From Catellatospora paridis (GTDB lineage: Bacteria > Actinomycetota > Actinomycetes > Mycobacteriales > Micromonosporaceae): a DNA stretch of 64,000 nt. A model generated the notes under the pieces. The model worked only from the letters and a program-made list of their open reading frames with translations. It did no database searches and was not told the origin of the DNA. This document shows positions 35,836-45,208 of this stretch, piece by piece. Within the stretch, counting starts at the first letter, position 1. Each line of letters opens with the position of its first letter. Position numbers and translations under genes: made by a program. The stretch spans positions 186,001 to 250,000 of the forward strand of contig NZ_ML769316.1 in NCBI RefSeq assembly GCF_009720365.1, written 5' to 3'.

Positions 35836-36642
35836 TTAGACATCCGGGCCGACCTCTTCACACCAATCTTGCTGCTGACGGAGCAACGATGTCATCAGCA
35901 TTATCGCGACTACAGCGTTCCTCGGTGTCAGGTGCTTCACAACCGGCTGATGCACCACAGCATGACGAGACAACTGTTCGGGAGGTGGTGCACCCTCGGT
36001 TTCCCGCCAGGGTGTGAAGAAGCTGGGTATGGGCGCCATGATGATGTCGGTCAGGAACGAATTGACCTGGAACTGGCCACCTTCGTCAAGTTCGAGCCGC
36101 GCCCGGCTGTATTTGCTGGTGCGGGCCAGTTTGTTCTGCCACGCGTCACGGGCACCGAACGAGTCGTACGCACGAACCCTGGGCGTGGACGCCCAGACCG
36201 CCATGGATTCCGTCATGTTGACCGCGAGGGCGGTCGCTGGCTCCACATGCCCGGCCCGATACGCCGCAATCACGGCACTGGCGAGATGTCTGGACTCGGC
36301 CAGCGCCGGCTCATCACATTCCCCGATAACTCGCGCGCAGTCATCCACTATGTCGGCGCCATCGCGTATGAGGATCGCGTCGACATTGTCTCGGTCAGGC
36401 GAGGCCACCAGCTCCTTGACGATCTCCACGGAAGGAACCCAGGCCAGCGGAACGCCATATTTACGGGCGAATGCCAGCAGGCGTGGACCTTTAACGGCCG
36501 AGCCCCAGCAGTTTCGCGGCCGACCCATCTCCAGTGCCATCATCAACGCCGGCCACGTCGCCGCCTTCGCGAGCACATCCGGATCATCGAGGTGAACTCT
36601 CGCCTTCGCGACGTCACCGAAGCGGATTACCCGAGCCCCCAT
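35836..36642 (-). CDS. Hypothetical protein, no recognised family
   Basis: 268 residues from ATG 36642, no clear Shine-Dalgarno, possibly leaderless. Soluble alpha/beta composition with LAFARKYGVPLAWVPSVEIVKELVASPD and AILIRDGADIVDDCARVIGE segments; no catalytic motif seen. Its stop TAA abuts an IS6 relic, so the native C terminus may have been altered. Confidence 0.55.
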   Translation of the reverse strand: MGARVIRFGDVAKARVHLDDPDVLAKAATWPALMMALEMGRPRNCWGSAVKGPRLLAFARKYGVPLAWVPSVEIVKELVASPDRDNVDAILIRDGADIVDDCARVIGECDEPALAESRHLASAVIAAYRAGHVEPATALAVNMTESMAVWASTPRVRAYDSFGARDAWQNKLARTSKYSRARLELDEGGQFQVNSFLTDIIMAPIPSFFTPWRETEGAPPPEQLSRHAVVHQPVVKHLTPRNAVVAIMLMTSLLRQQQDWCEEVGPDV

Positions 36643-36746
36643 GATCGATTATTGTGCCAGTTGCACGCTTTGCCAGCCAACGTGTTAACCCCTCCGAGTG
36701 ACACCAGCTCACGATGTCCGACAGAGGAATCGCGGGGTTGACCAGC

Positions 36747-36865
36747 CTGTGGGGTTTCAAATCCGGTCACGCAGCCTGAGCTGGCCTTCACGCGACGCGT
36801 TCGTAGTCGTTGATCCGCCCGCCGAGACCGGCCGCCGTTTGATCCGCTCCAGCGTCCGGTCGGCG
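36747..36865 (-). mobile_element. Terminal fragment of the IS481/IS3-like element
   Basis: Begins CTGTGGGGTTTC and follows the same order as the end of the element at 50213 (CACGC...CGCGTTCGTA-TCGTTGAT...CCGCCGTTTG-TCCGCTCCAGCGT). About 118 nt remain; the rest is lost. Confidence 0.7.
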
Positions 36866-36944
36866 CCCAGCTGATTGCGGTGGTAATAGCGCCGGTGGCG
36901 CTATGACGAGCCCGGCTGTGTCCGCGGCTCGTTAACCGAGGCGT

Positions 36945-37095
36945 AGCGGCGGTGCCGGCCCGCAAGCGGCTGACCGGCAGGTTGCGGGCGGCGGCCCGTG
37001 TGGCAGCCGCCGATGGCGGACGCGCGGTCGTGCAGGCCGCGCGCGACCACAACGTGTCCCGGCCGGTCGTGTCCGCGGCGTTCATCGCCTATGCC
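36945..37095 (+). pseudogene. ISL3-type transposase internal fragment
   Basis: The frame reads RKRLTGRLRAAARVAAADGG then AARDHNVSRPVVSAAF. This is the region after the zinc motif in ISL3 transposases (TRLRAAA-VADGGRTV-QAARDHGLSWPVV-AAF). It has no start, zinc finger or DDE residues and runs directly into an integrase fragment. Confidence 0.55.
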
Positions 37096-37107
37096 GGTCG
37101 CACGTTC

Positions 37108-38008
37108 AGCAGTACTTGTCCCCCGGCATCGGCCGGATCCGGCTGCGCGAGCTGCGGACTGGTGACATCCAGCGGCTGTTCGACGCCCTGGGGGTGAAGA
37201 TGAACCGGTATGACAAGCCGTTGACGCCGGCGACGTTGCAGCGAGTGCGGGCCACGATCCGGCGGGCGCTCCACATTGCGGTGCAGGAGCAGCTGATCGG
37301 CAGCAATCCGGCGTTGGGGTTGCGGCCGCCAAGTCCGCGGCGGGTGCGGCCGGTGGTTTGGTCGCATACCCGGGTCGCGGCGTGGCGTGAGACCGGGTGG
37401 CGGCCGAAGGTCGCAGTGTAGACGCCGCAGCAGCTCGGCGTGTTCCTGCGCCGGCACGGCGACGACGCGCTGTACGCGCTGTGGTGGCTTGGTGCGGTCA
37501 CCGGACTGAGGCGCGGCGAGCTGGCGGGGTTGCGGTGGACCGATGTCGACCTTGAGAGCAGCGAGCTGACGGTTGCCAATCAGCGGGTCTCTGTCGGCGG
37601 GGAGGTCACCGACGGTGACCCGAAGACTGAGGCGGCCGCGCGGACCATCGCGCTGGACGAGCTGACCGTGGCGGTCCTTCGGGTGCACGCCCAGGCCGGG
37701 TGGTCGTCGACCGGCGCGGGCGGTTACGTGTTTTGCTGGCCTGGCGGGCGGCCGTTGCGGCCGGACTGGGTCACACACCGGTTCGCTGAGCTCGTCGCCT
37801 CGTCGGGGTTGCCGCCGATCCGGTTGCATGATCTGCGGCATGATTCGGCGACGATTGCCTGGCCACTGGGGTCGATCTTCAGGTGGTGCAGCGGCGGCTG
37901 GGGCACACCAGCTATGCGTTCACTGCCGACACCTACGGTGCGATCTTGTCGGAGCAGGAACGTGAAGGTGCGGATGCGACGGTGCGGGTGATGCGGGCGG
38001 CGTTGTAG
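37108..38008 (+). pseudogene. Tyrosine recombinase (phage-type integrase), inactivated
   Basis: Core-binding and catalytic domains of a site-specific integrase. It has IRLRELRTGDIQRLFDAL, a stop TAG near 37419, then GVFLRRHGDDALYALWWLGAVTGLRRGELAGLRW (catalytic Arg) and IRLHDLRHDSATIA (HxxR). A frameshift near 37865 moves the rest to VVQRRLGHTSYAFTADTY, which includes the catalytic Tyr. The N terminus is missing. The catalytic residues survive but in broken frames, so it is a recent pseudogene marking an old integration. Confidence 0.8.
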
Positions 38009-38012
38009 CTCG

Positions 38013-38042
38013 TGGGCCGGGCATCGTGCGATGCCCGGCCCA
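38013..38042. terminator. Strong bidirectional terminator hairpin
   Basis: TGGGCCGGGCATCG pairs perfectly over 14 bp with CGATGCCCGGCCCA around a 2-nt loop, between the dead integrase and the convergent gene at 38081. Confidence 0.75.
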
Positions 38043-38080
38043 CCATTGAGAGCTCGTGTGACTGTGTGCGCAGGTGCCGG

Positions 38081-39037
38081 CTACGTGGCCCGGCGGCGCC
38101 GCGGAGCCGCCTTCGAGGGGAGCAGGCGGTACAAGTTTGGGCGGTCGGTGTGCAGCTTTCGTGCAAGGTCCGAGAGGTTGACTTCGGGGATGTCCGGGTG
38201 CTGCTGGATTCGGTCGAGGCCCTCCATTCGCACTCGCAATGAGAGTCGCGCCTGGTCCAGCATTGCGGTGGCGGCTTCCCGACGCAGCCAAGCCTCGACT
38301 ACTTTGGCGACGATCGGGGCTGCAACATCGGTGATGTTCAGCGAGCGCGAATCGCGGAACTCTTCTGCTAGCTCGAAGACGGTGGTTCCGTATGTCTCGG
38401 ACGCCAGCAGGGTGTCCTCGTTGACACGGACGTCGATGATGCCAGAGCGATGGGTGCGGATGGTGTACCAGTGCATGCCGTACACGAGCAATACACAGTC
38501 CAGGTCCCAGCCAGTGCCTGCCCGCAGTTCGTCAGATCCGATGGCGTGTGCCAGCAGCATGCGCCGCGCATCCTGGATCGCTTGCTCTTCGTCGGCGTAG
38601 TGACCGTATACGCCGATGATCTCGTGGTCCTCGTCAAGTTCCCACGGATTTAGAGAGGTTACGTCGAAGTCGATTCCATAGTCGCGCTTCTTGAGCGCCT
38701 CGAGCTCATCGGTTGCCTTCTTCAACGCGTCTGCGGCGGGTCGGTAGCCGAACTCGAGTACCCAGAACTCTCCGAGCAGGTTCACGTGTTGCCAGTATCG
38801 GTTCTCGACACGGTAGTACTGCGGCCTCGTGCCGTAGATCGAGTCGGCGGGCGCATCCGTGCTGGCTGCCGAGCCGTTGCGACGATCGGGGACGGTCGCA
38901 TCGTCGGTTGTCTCCGAGTGCGTTGCTTCCAGTTCGTCCCGTAGTTCGAAGTCTGCGATGACGTTGTCTCGGTCGGAGCCTTCAATCCGCTTGCCGATCA
39001 GTTGTGTGAGCTGCCGAAGGTCGTGGAAATTAGCCAC
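38081..39037 (-). CDS. Unknown protein with C-terminal helix-turn-helix
   Basis: 318 residues from GTG 39037, which has GTGAGG upstream; the frame stays open to 39202. The acidic middle region contains FWVLEFGYRPAADALKKATDELEALKKR. The end carries a putative helix-turn-helix, VNLSDLARKLHTDRPNLYRLL. It lies directly downstream of the live integrase start region and in the same orientation, so it may be a regulator or accessory gene of that mobile element. Family not recognised. Confidence 0.6.
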   Translation of the reverse strand: MANFHDLRQLTQLIGKRIEGSDRDNVIADFELRDELEATHSETTDDATVPDRRNGSAASTDAPADSIYGTRPQYYRVENRYWQHVNLLGEFWVLEFGYRPAADALKKATDELEALKKRDYGIDFDVTSLNPWELDEDHEIIGVYGHYADEEQAIQDARRMLLAHAIGSDELRAGTGWDLDCVLLVYGMHWYTIRTHRSGIIDVRVNEDTLLASETYGTTVFELAEEFRDSRSLNITDVAAPIVAKVVEAWLRREAATAMLDQARLSLRVRMEGLDRIQQHPDIPEVNLSDLARKLHTDRPNLYRLLPSKAAPRRRRAT

Positions 39038-39224
39038 CGTAACCTCACCCGATAGTGTGTCAGTGAGACACATGCTACATCGGATCAACACTTCGCGCCG
39101 CCCGCGCAATGAGCACGTACGGATCTCGTCACCTCGGGCGACGATGCGGATTCGGACCTGCACCGCCACCCGAGGTGAACTCTTTCGCTGGCCTGCCGCC
39201 AACTCCGCAGTCGAGATCCGACGT

Positions 39225-40736
39225 TTATCCGACCAGCGCGAGGGTCTGGCCGGTGGGCGTCATGCGGCGCTGCCGAGGGACCGGACCGCTGGTAGGGGCA
39301 GGCCGGCGGGTGCGGGCGATGACGTCGGCGGCGGCGTTGGCGCTCTTAAGGTCGACTTCGGCGAAGACCTCGGTGTAGGTGTCGGCGGTGATAGTGATCG
39401 AGGAGTGACCGAGCTGGGTGGAGATGGACTTGATGTCGGCTCCGGCGGCGTGGGCGATGCTGGCCGCGCCGTGGCGCAGGTCGTGCAGCCGGATCGGAGG
39501 CAGGCCGCTTGCGGTGCGCAGCCGGTTGAACAGGTCGGTCACGAAGGCGGGGTGGAGTGGGTTGCCGTCGGTGTCGCAGAAGAGCATGTCGTGGTGGTGC
39601 CAGCGGGGTCCGCGTAGCTGTCGCAGGTTGCGTTGGTGGCCGATGTGGGCGCGCAGGACTTCGAGGCTGTAGTCGTCCAGGGCGATGACCCGGTCGCCGG
39701 CTCCGGTCTTCGGGGGCTTCTGGACGGGTTCCCAGCCGTGTTGGGCGATCTGGTTGGTGACGATGATCCGCTGGTTGGTCAGGTCGAGGTCGGCGTGGCG
39801 CAGGCCGACTGCTTCGCCGCGGCGCAGGCCGCGTAGGGCGATGATGTGGAACAGGGCGTACAGGGGGTCGTCGGCGATGAAGTCGAGGAACGTCCCGGTC
39901 TGCTCGGCGGTCCAGACCATCACCGGGCTGGGCATCTCCCCAGTGATCTTCCAGGCGGCGACTCGTTCGGGGGTCCAGACGCGGGCCTTGGGCCGCCCGG
40001 CCTTGGGGATCTTGTAGGCCTTGGCGGCGTTGACGGTAGCGAGTTCTTCGCTGATCGCGGCGGTCATCGCGGTGCTGAGTGTGGCGCGGATGCGCCGGTA
40101 GGTGGAACGGGTCTGGGTGCGCTGGCCGCGAACGCTTTCGCGTACGTGCGGGTGGGGACTCTGCTTGGCTTCGAGGATGGTCTCGTTGCGTTCTTCGAGG
40201 GCTTCGAACATGGCCCGCACGTGCCGCAGCTTGAGCTCGCTGACTTTGATGTCGCCAATGTGCGGGATGAGGTAGAGGTTGACGTGGGAGCGGTAGCCGC
40301 GCAGCGTGTTGGGGTCCACGCCGCATCGCCCCAGCCATTGCGGCAGGTATTGGGCCATGGTCGCGCCGCCGTCGAGCGGGGTCCCGGCCGTCGCGCGTCG
40401 GCGGACGGTGTCGAGGTCGGGTAGTGGTCCGGCCTTCGCTTCAAGGATCGCTTCGGTGACCTCTGCCGCAGCGGGGCGGTTGTCGCCGGCGACGGCGAGT
40501 AGCTGGGTGACGTGGTCGCGGTCGGCTTCGGCGGCTTCGGCGGTGGCGAACCCGCCTCGCCGCAGCTGCTTTCGCGCGCCGCCTGGCAGTGTGGGCAGGG
40601 AGCGCTGGTAGCGCCAGCTGCCGTGCTCGGTCCAGGCGCCGTCGTCGCCGCGTAGCTGCGGGCATCCGGCGCCCAGCGTTTTTGCGGTCCGCGGGTCGCG
40701 GCATCCGCATCGTTTCGAGATCGTTCCTTGGCTCAT
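39225..40736 (-). CDS. Tyrosine recombinase (integrase), apparently intact
   Basis: 503 residues from ATG 40736. The N-terminal part has an AP2/Arm-like CRDPRTAKTLG segment, and the core-binding SAM-like domain lies near 120-230. Catalytic residues are Arg in LRGLRRGEAVGLRH, His-x-x-Arg in RLHDLRHGAA, His in LGHSSITITADTY and the nucleophilic Tyr in that last motif. Length fits integrases of actinobacterial integrative elements. No tRNA gene or att duplication was found beside it. An inverted repeat sits immediately upstream of its start. Confidence 0.88.
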   Translation of the reverse strand: MSQGTISKRCGCRDPRTAKTLGAGCPQLRGDDGAWTEHGSWRYQRSLPTLPGGARKQLRRGGFATAEAAEADRDHVTQLLAVAGDNRPAAAEVTEAILEAKAGPLPDLDTVRRRATAGTPLDGGATMAQYLPQWLGRCGVDPNTLRGYRSHVNLYLIPHIGDIKVSELKLRHVRAMFEALEERNETILEAKQSPHPHVRESVRGQRTQTRSTYRRIRATLSTAMTAAISEELATVNAAKAYKIPKAGRPKARVWTPERVAAWKITGEMPSPVMVWTAEQTGTFLDFIADDPLYALFHIIALRGLRRGEAVGLRHADLDLTNQRIIVTNQIAQHGWEPVQKPPKTGAGDRVIALDDYSLEVLRAHIGHQRNLRQLRGPRWHHHDMLFCDTDGNPLHPAFVTDLFNRLRTASGLPPIRLHDLRHGAASIAHAAGADIKSISTQLGHSSITITADTYTEVFAEVDLKSANAAADVIARTRRPAPTSGPVPRQRRMTPTGQTLALVG

Positions 40737-40738
40737 TG

Positions 40739-40768
40739 TGGGGCTCCAAAAGGATCGGTGGAGCCCCA
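40739..40768. promoter_or_regulatory. Inverted repeat at the integrase start
   Basis: TGGGGCTCCA and TGGAGCCCCA form a perfect 10-bp inverted repeat with a 10-nt spacer, ending 2 nt from the integrase ATG on the minus strand. It could be an operator or a translation-limiting hairpin. Confidence 0.5.
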
Positions 40769-41191
40769 TGGACGCTCTGCTCCCCCACGTGATCAAGTGG
40801 ATCGGCTTGCGCCCGATGCATAGCTGACCAGGCGCGATGTCCACGTTGCCGTCGGCGACCCCGGCCGATGCCGGCTGCGGCGAGCACGGGGCCAGACGTT
40901 TGCACTCGACTGGCGGCGCTTAGGCCCGGCAACTAGCGCCTCTACATACATGCGGCAGAGATCATGGCGCGGATGGTCACCGCCTAGATGTGGCGAGATC
41001 CCTCTCGCATTCTCGAGGTGGGCGCTATTGGAGTCGTTCGTTCGTGGCGATGGCCAAGACTGAACGGTGTCGGCTGGTGCTGCGTTCGGTTCGAGTTCGC
41101 TTGTGAGCGCGGTGAGGAAGTCGGCGTGTCGCAGGTCGGACGTAACGTGGCTGGGTCGGTCTTTGACGATCGCGTCGGCTGTGAGGTGCGG

Positions 41192-43564
41192 ATGTTCATC
41201 GCGAATGTCTTTGTCAGATTCTTCCGCTCGTTCAACTATGACTATCTCCGTAAGACGCATGAGCAGGCCAAGCCCCATCCGTGGGACAAGGTCGGCGACG
41301 ACGAGTTGTTCTACCCGTTTGTGGCGGTGTCGTTGGAGAAGGACATCACCACGGTCGTCGGTGCCAACGAGTCGGGTAAGAGCCAGCTTCTTTCCGCGAT
41401 CGAGATGGCGCTGAGCGGCGAGGACATCCAACGTGGGCACTTTTGCCGCTACTCGCAGTTCTTCGCGGTCAACGCCGGGACGATGGCTCTGCCTGACTTC
41501 GGTCTGGAGTTCAGGGATCTGACCGCGGCCGATCGTGCGGGTCTTGAGGCGGCGTGCAAGATCTCGAAGCTGGACCAACTGCAGTCGTTCGCGGTGTTCA
41601 GGTTCAACGGCGGCGAGCCTGTGGTTTACCTCCAGATCGCCGACAGCTGGACAGACCATCAGGTTCGTGACCCTCAGGCCCTTGCAAAGCTGCTGCCCCA
41701 CACGTTTCGGATCGAGTCGGCCGTTCCGCTGCCCGACAGTGTTCCGCTGGCCTACCTGGCCGCGGGCAAGTGGACCCGCGGTGTGCGTGGCCGCGAGGAG
41801 CGGAAAGCGATCATGGAGGTGCTGGAGCAGAACAGCGAGAGCTGGTTCGGCTCTGCAGAGACGCTGACCGCCTCGGCAACCAGCGTGATCAACGCGATCA
41901 AGCCTGCGCCCCGGCCTGAGGATCTGCGCAAGCGGTTGAAGCTGGCCGACGATCTGCTGGTGAAGATCGCCGACGTCGACCGGTCTGCGTTCCAGGAACT
42001 GCTCGGCGCGGTGCGCGAGGACGCCGAGGGTTTCGCCAACGGCATCGTCAAGCAGATCAACCAGGCCCTAGCCGCCTCGTTGAACTTCCCGAAGTGGTGG
42101 TCGCAGGACCTTCACTTCGAGTTGCTGGTGACGCTGCGGGACCAGGATCTGGTGTTCACGATCCGCGACCGCACAGGCACCGAGTACTCCGCGAGCGAGC
42201 GCAGCGGCGGGCTGCGGTACTTCCTCAGCTACTTCGTGCAGTACCTCTCCCACGAGGCACCCGCCGACGGCAGGCGGGAAGTCCTGCTCATGGATGAGCC
42301 GGACGCGTTCTTGTCGAGCATGGGCCAGCAGGACCTGCTGCGGATATTCGAGGATTTCGCATCGCCCGCCGATCCCGATCGACGATCGGTACAGGTCGTC
42401 TATGTCACCCACTCCCCGTTCCTGATCGATAAAAACCATGGGGACCGGATCCGGGTGCTGGAGAAGGGCGAGGGCGACGAGGGCACCCGCGTAGTCAACA
42501 ACGCCGCTCGCAACCACTACGAGCCGCTGCGCTCGGCGTTCGGCAGCTTCGTCGGCGAGACGACGTTCATCAGCAACTGCAACCTGATGGTCGAGGGGAT
42601 GTCCGACCAGATCCTGCTCGCCGGGATGGCGGCACGGCTGCAGCGGCTGGGCACCGCACGGACGCAGAATCTGGACCTGAACACGATCACGCTGGTGCCG
42701 GCGGGTTCGGCGTCGCACATCCCGTACCTGGTGTACCTGGCGCGGGGGCGTGATGTCGACCGGCCCGCGGTGATCGTGCTGCTGGACAGCGACACCGCAG
42801 GCGACGTGGCACGCCGCGGCCTGGAGCGGGGCGGGCCGAACAACAAGCAGCTACTCAAGCCCGCCTTCATCCTGCAGGTCGGCAACGTTGACGGGACCGT
42901 CGCCTCGAGCCCGCACGGCGTACGCGAAATCGAGGACCTGGTGCCTGCGGAGATCGGCCTGGCCGCTCTGCGGCGATATGTGGCCGACTTCGTGGGCAGC
43001 GAGTCGGCCAGCAAGGTCGCTGGCCTGCAGCCGGCCGATCTGGTCTTCGTGGCGGACAAGGGCCTGCACCACAGCCTGGAGAACGCCGCCCAGGCGGTGC
43101 TAGACGAGGGGTTCCACCTCGACAAGGTCGGCTTGTCCCGCGCGGTCGCCGACGTGATACGCGACAGCGGCCGGCCCGGCTCTGAATCCCAGCAGGTGAT
43201 GGACGCCAACTTCCGCGCATTGTTCTTCGAACTGAGCGCCCGGCAGCGTCGGGCCAGCAGGGAGATGGCGACGGAGAAGACCAGCTCCAAGATCAAACGC
43301 GTGCGGGGCGGGTTCCTGCAGGACCACCCCCACGGCGCCACCCGCGAACAGGTGACGGTGATGCTGGAGGAGATCGAGGCGCATATCGAGGAGTCGCCCT
43401 ACACCGAGCAGCTGAAGGCCGACCTACGCGCGATCAGATTCAGGTTCGAGCTGTTGGCCGACCCGGGCTCGCCGGTCGCTGACTTCGACGGACTGTGTGA
43501 GGCACTGGGGGCCTTGACGTATGTGGAGGAGCGTGAGTCTCAATCCCCGGCCCGCGCCGGTTAG
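41192..43564 (+). CDS. OLD-family ATPase/TOPRIM nuclease, predicted anti-phage protein
   Basis: 790 residues from ATG 41192 (GAGGTG upstream; the frame is open from 40988). SMC-like split ATPase: Walker A TTVVGANESGKSQLL at about 57-64, signature-like SERSGGLRYFLSYF near 345, Walker B VLLMDEPDAFLS near 365 and a conserved VVYVTHSPFLID. The C-terminal TOPRIM domain has NLMVEGMSD (Glu) and VLLDSDTAGD (DxD) near 465-540. Class 1 OLD proteins act alone as DNA nucleases; Gabija GajA is related but needs a UvrD-like partner, which is absent here. It is divergent from the integrase, consistent with cargo of an integrative element. Confidence 0.85.
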   Translation: MFIANVFVRFFRSFNYDYLRKTHEQAKPHPWDKVGDDELFYPFVAVSLEKDITTVVGANESGKSQLLSAIEMALSGEDIQRGHFCRYSQFFAVNAGTMALPDFGLEFRDLTAADRAGLEAACKISKLDQLQSFAVFRFNGGEPVVYLQIADSWTDHQVRDPQALAKLLPHTFRIESAVPLPDSVPLAYLAAGKWTRGVRGREERKAIMEVLEQNSESWFGSAETLTASATSVINAIKPAPRPEDLRKRLKLADDLLVKIADVDRSAFQELLGAVREDAEGFANGIVKQINQALAASLNFPKWWSQDLHFELLVTLRDQDLVFTIRDRTGTEYSASERSGGLRYFLSYFVQYLSHEAPADGRREVLLMDEPDAFLSSMGQQDLLRIFEDFASPADPDRRSVQVVYVTHSPFLIDKNHGDRIRVLEKGEGDEGTRVVNNAARNHYEPLRSAFGSFVGETTFISNCNLMVEGMSDQILLAGMAARLQRLGTARTQNLDLNTITLVPAGSASHIPYLVYLARGRDVDRPAVIVLLDSDTAGDVARRGLERGGPNNKQLLKPAFILQVGNVDGTVASSPHGVREIEDLVPAEIGLAALRRYVADFVGSESASKVAGLQPADLVFVADKGLHHSLENAAQAVLDEGFHLDKVGLSRAVADVIRDSGRPGSESQQVMDANFRALFFELSARQRRASREMATEKTSSKIKRVRGGFLQDHPHGATREQVTVMLEEIEAHIEESPYTEQLKADLRAIRFRFELLADPGSPVADFDGLCEALGALTYVEERESQSPARAG

Positions 43565-43590
43565 CGGCCCGCTGTCGGCAGAGGTCTGGC

Positions 43591-43623
43591 ACCGCCCGCT
43601 CGGCTCCCGCACCGGCGGGCGGT
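43591..43623 (+). terminator. Terminator hairpin after the OLD gene
   Basis: ACCGCCCG pairs with CGGGCGGT across a 17-nt loop, 27 nt past the stop codon. Confidence 0.5.
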
Positions 43624-43706
43624 GAATCGTCGAACCCTATGCACTACGAGCGTCGGTGACGGGTCTGTTGCGTAGAGCCTTGGCGTGGTCGAGGCACACT
43701 CGAGCG

Positions 43707-44426
43707 GTGAATTCGTCGCCCCACGTCCGTCCGGTGTTGCCCGCGAAGACGGCGTTCGCGGGGTTCCTGCTCCCGCCGGAGTTGATCGTGGTCGCCGTGC
43801 GCTGGTACCTGCGGTACAACCTTTCGTACCGCGACGTCGAGGAACTGCTGGTCGAGCGTGGAGTCGAGGTCGACCACGTCACCGTGTTCCGGTGGGTGCA
43901 GCGATTCACTCCACTACTCGCCGACGCGGCGCGGTTCTGCCGGCACGCGCCGGGTGACAGGTGGTTCGTCGACGAGACCTACGTCAAGGTCAGCGGGGTC
44001 TGGCGGTACGTATACCGGGCCGTCGACCAGCACGGGCAGGTCATCGACATGCTCGTGTCCGCCCGCCGCGACGCCGCCGCGGCCCGCAGGTTCTTCCGCC
44101 GGGCTCTGTCGATATTGAAGGTGACACCGACTGAGGTCGTGACTGATGCCGCAGCGGTGTACCCGGCTGTTCTGGATGAGCTGGTTCCGCAGGCGTGGCA
44201 TCACGTCGAACGCTATGCGATCAACCCGATCGAGGCCGATCACAGCCAAATCAAACACCGGTTGAGACCGATGCGCGGGCTGTAGACCGACGGGACTGCG
44301 CAAGTGATCACCGCTGGGCATGCGTTCATGTAGAACCTGCGCCGCGGACACTACGAGATCGCGATCGACATCCCGCTGGCGCAGCGGGTCGCCGCGGCGT
44401 TCGCCGAACTCGCCAAGGCGATCTGA
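43707..44426 (+). pseudogene. IS6-family transposase with two in-frame stops
   Basis: Nearly full-length DDE transposase from GTG 43707. The first Asp is in DRWFVDETYVKV, the second in VVTDAAAVYPAVLDEL and the Glu in INPIEADHSQIKHRL, so the catalytic triad is intact. A TAG after LRPMRGL (44283) and another after AGHAFM interrupt the C-terminal NLRRGHYEIAIDIP segment. The left end GGGTCTGTTGC is at 43661. It is the most complete of six IS6 traces in this window. Confidence 0.85.
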
Positions 44427-44533
44427 CCCGGTGTTGAACCGGAACTTCACCATGCCTGGCGATCCGCAAATGCAACAACGCCCGTCGCCGCCCACTGGGG
44501 CCATACGCCAAACACCGCGGTGTAAGCACGAAA

Positions 44534-44573
44534 GAGGTGCAGCGCCCGAATGGGGGGAAGGACGCTGCACCTC
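44534..44573. terminator. Hairpin between IS6 traces
   Basis: GAGGTGCAGCG pairs perfectly with CGCTGCACCTC over 11 bp with an 18-nt loop. Confidence 0.4.
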
Positions 44574-44684
44574 GAACCGGGACGGCTAGTCGTCCAGCCG
44601 GTCAAGCCCCGACTCCGGCCCGCGACCGCTGTCGGCGCGGGAAGCCCACCAGGCCGCGTACGACGCGGCCACCTTCATCTGTTT

Positions 44685-44770
44685 ACGGTGTCGAACTCGA
44701 TCACGTCACCGTGTTGGTGGCGCAGCGATTCACGCCTCTGCTGTACGACGCACCAGAGTTTCGCCGGTGC
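44685..44770 (+). pseudogene. Short IS6 transposase fragment
   Basis: The frame reads YGVELDHVTVLVAQRFTPLL then YDAPEFRR, matching ERGVEVDHVTV-RWVQRFTPLLADAARFCRH of the other copies with small losses. Only about 28 codons remain. Confidence 0.6.
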
Positions 44771-44938
44771 CGTAACATGTGTATGCTTCACATCGGCCGG
44801 CAGGCGGCCTGGTTGCGGAGATTTACCCGGATCGGTCTCCGGAGCAACCGAAGGGTTCCGACTCCCTCTGCTTTCCCTAATGACACGATGCGTGTTTCCG
44901 ACTGTTCGCCGACCGGGCGGTGAAGGACGGACTCCGCC

Positions 44939-45208
44939 GTGCTCCTCGCAAGCTTCGTCAACGCTGTCGCCACGCTCCTCGCCCGAAAACCGGGCGTCCC
45001 CCTCGTTGTTCAACTGGCATCGGTGCTGACGGTGGTGCTGGCCTTCGCTCTCATGGCACTGATCTTCTGCGCCTATCCGCTCTGGCACCACTCGATCTGC
45101 TGGAGCAGGTCGCAGTGCCCCTGCAGCCTGCTCACCGTGGTGCGCGAGCTGCGCGGTTGGAGCCGTGACGTCGTCGGTGCGACCCGCGCCCAAGGCGGTG
45201 GGCGGTGA
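44939..45208 (+). CDS. Small membrane protein heading a two-gene cassette
   Basis: 89 residues from GTG 44939; one or two hydrophobic helices, including LASVLTVVLAFALMALIFCAYPLW, then a basic C-terminal tail. The TGA overlaps the following GTG (GTGA), so it is co-translated with the 387-residue unknown. No family recognised. The cassette is flanked by IS6 relics on both sides. Confidence 0.55.
   Translation: MLLASFVNAVATLLARKPGVPLVVQLASVLTVVLAFALMALIFCAYPLWHHSICWSRSQCPCSLLTVVRELRGWSRDVVGATRAQGGGR

Noticed and set aside
40740-40990. tRNA attachment site next to the integrase
   Set aside because: No cloverleaf or CCA-like tRNA end could be found, and no direct repeat pair was detected by eye.
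41192-43564. Gabija system
   Set aside because: The OLD-like protein has no adjacent UvrD-like helicase (GajB), so only a single-gene OLD call is supported.
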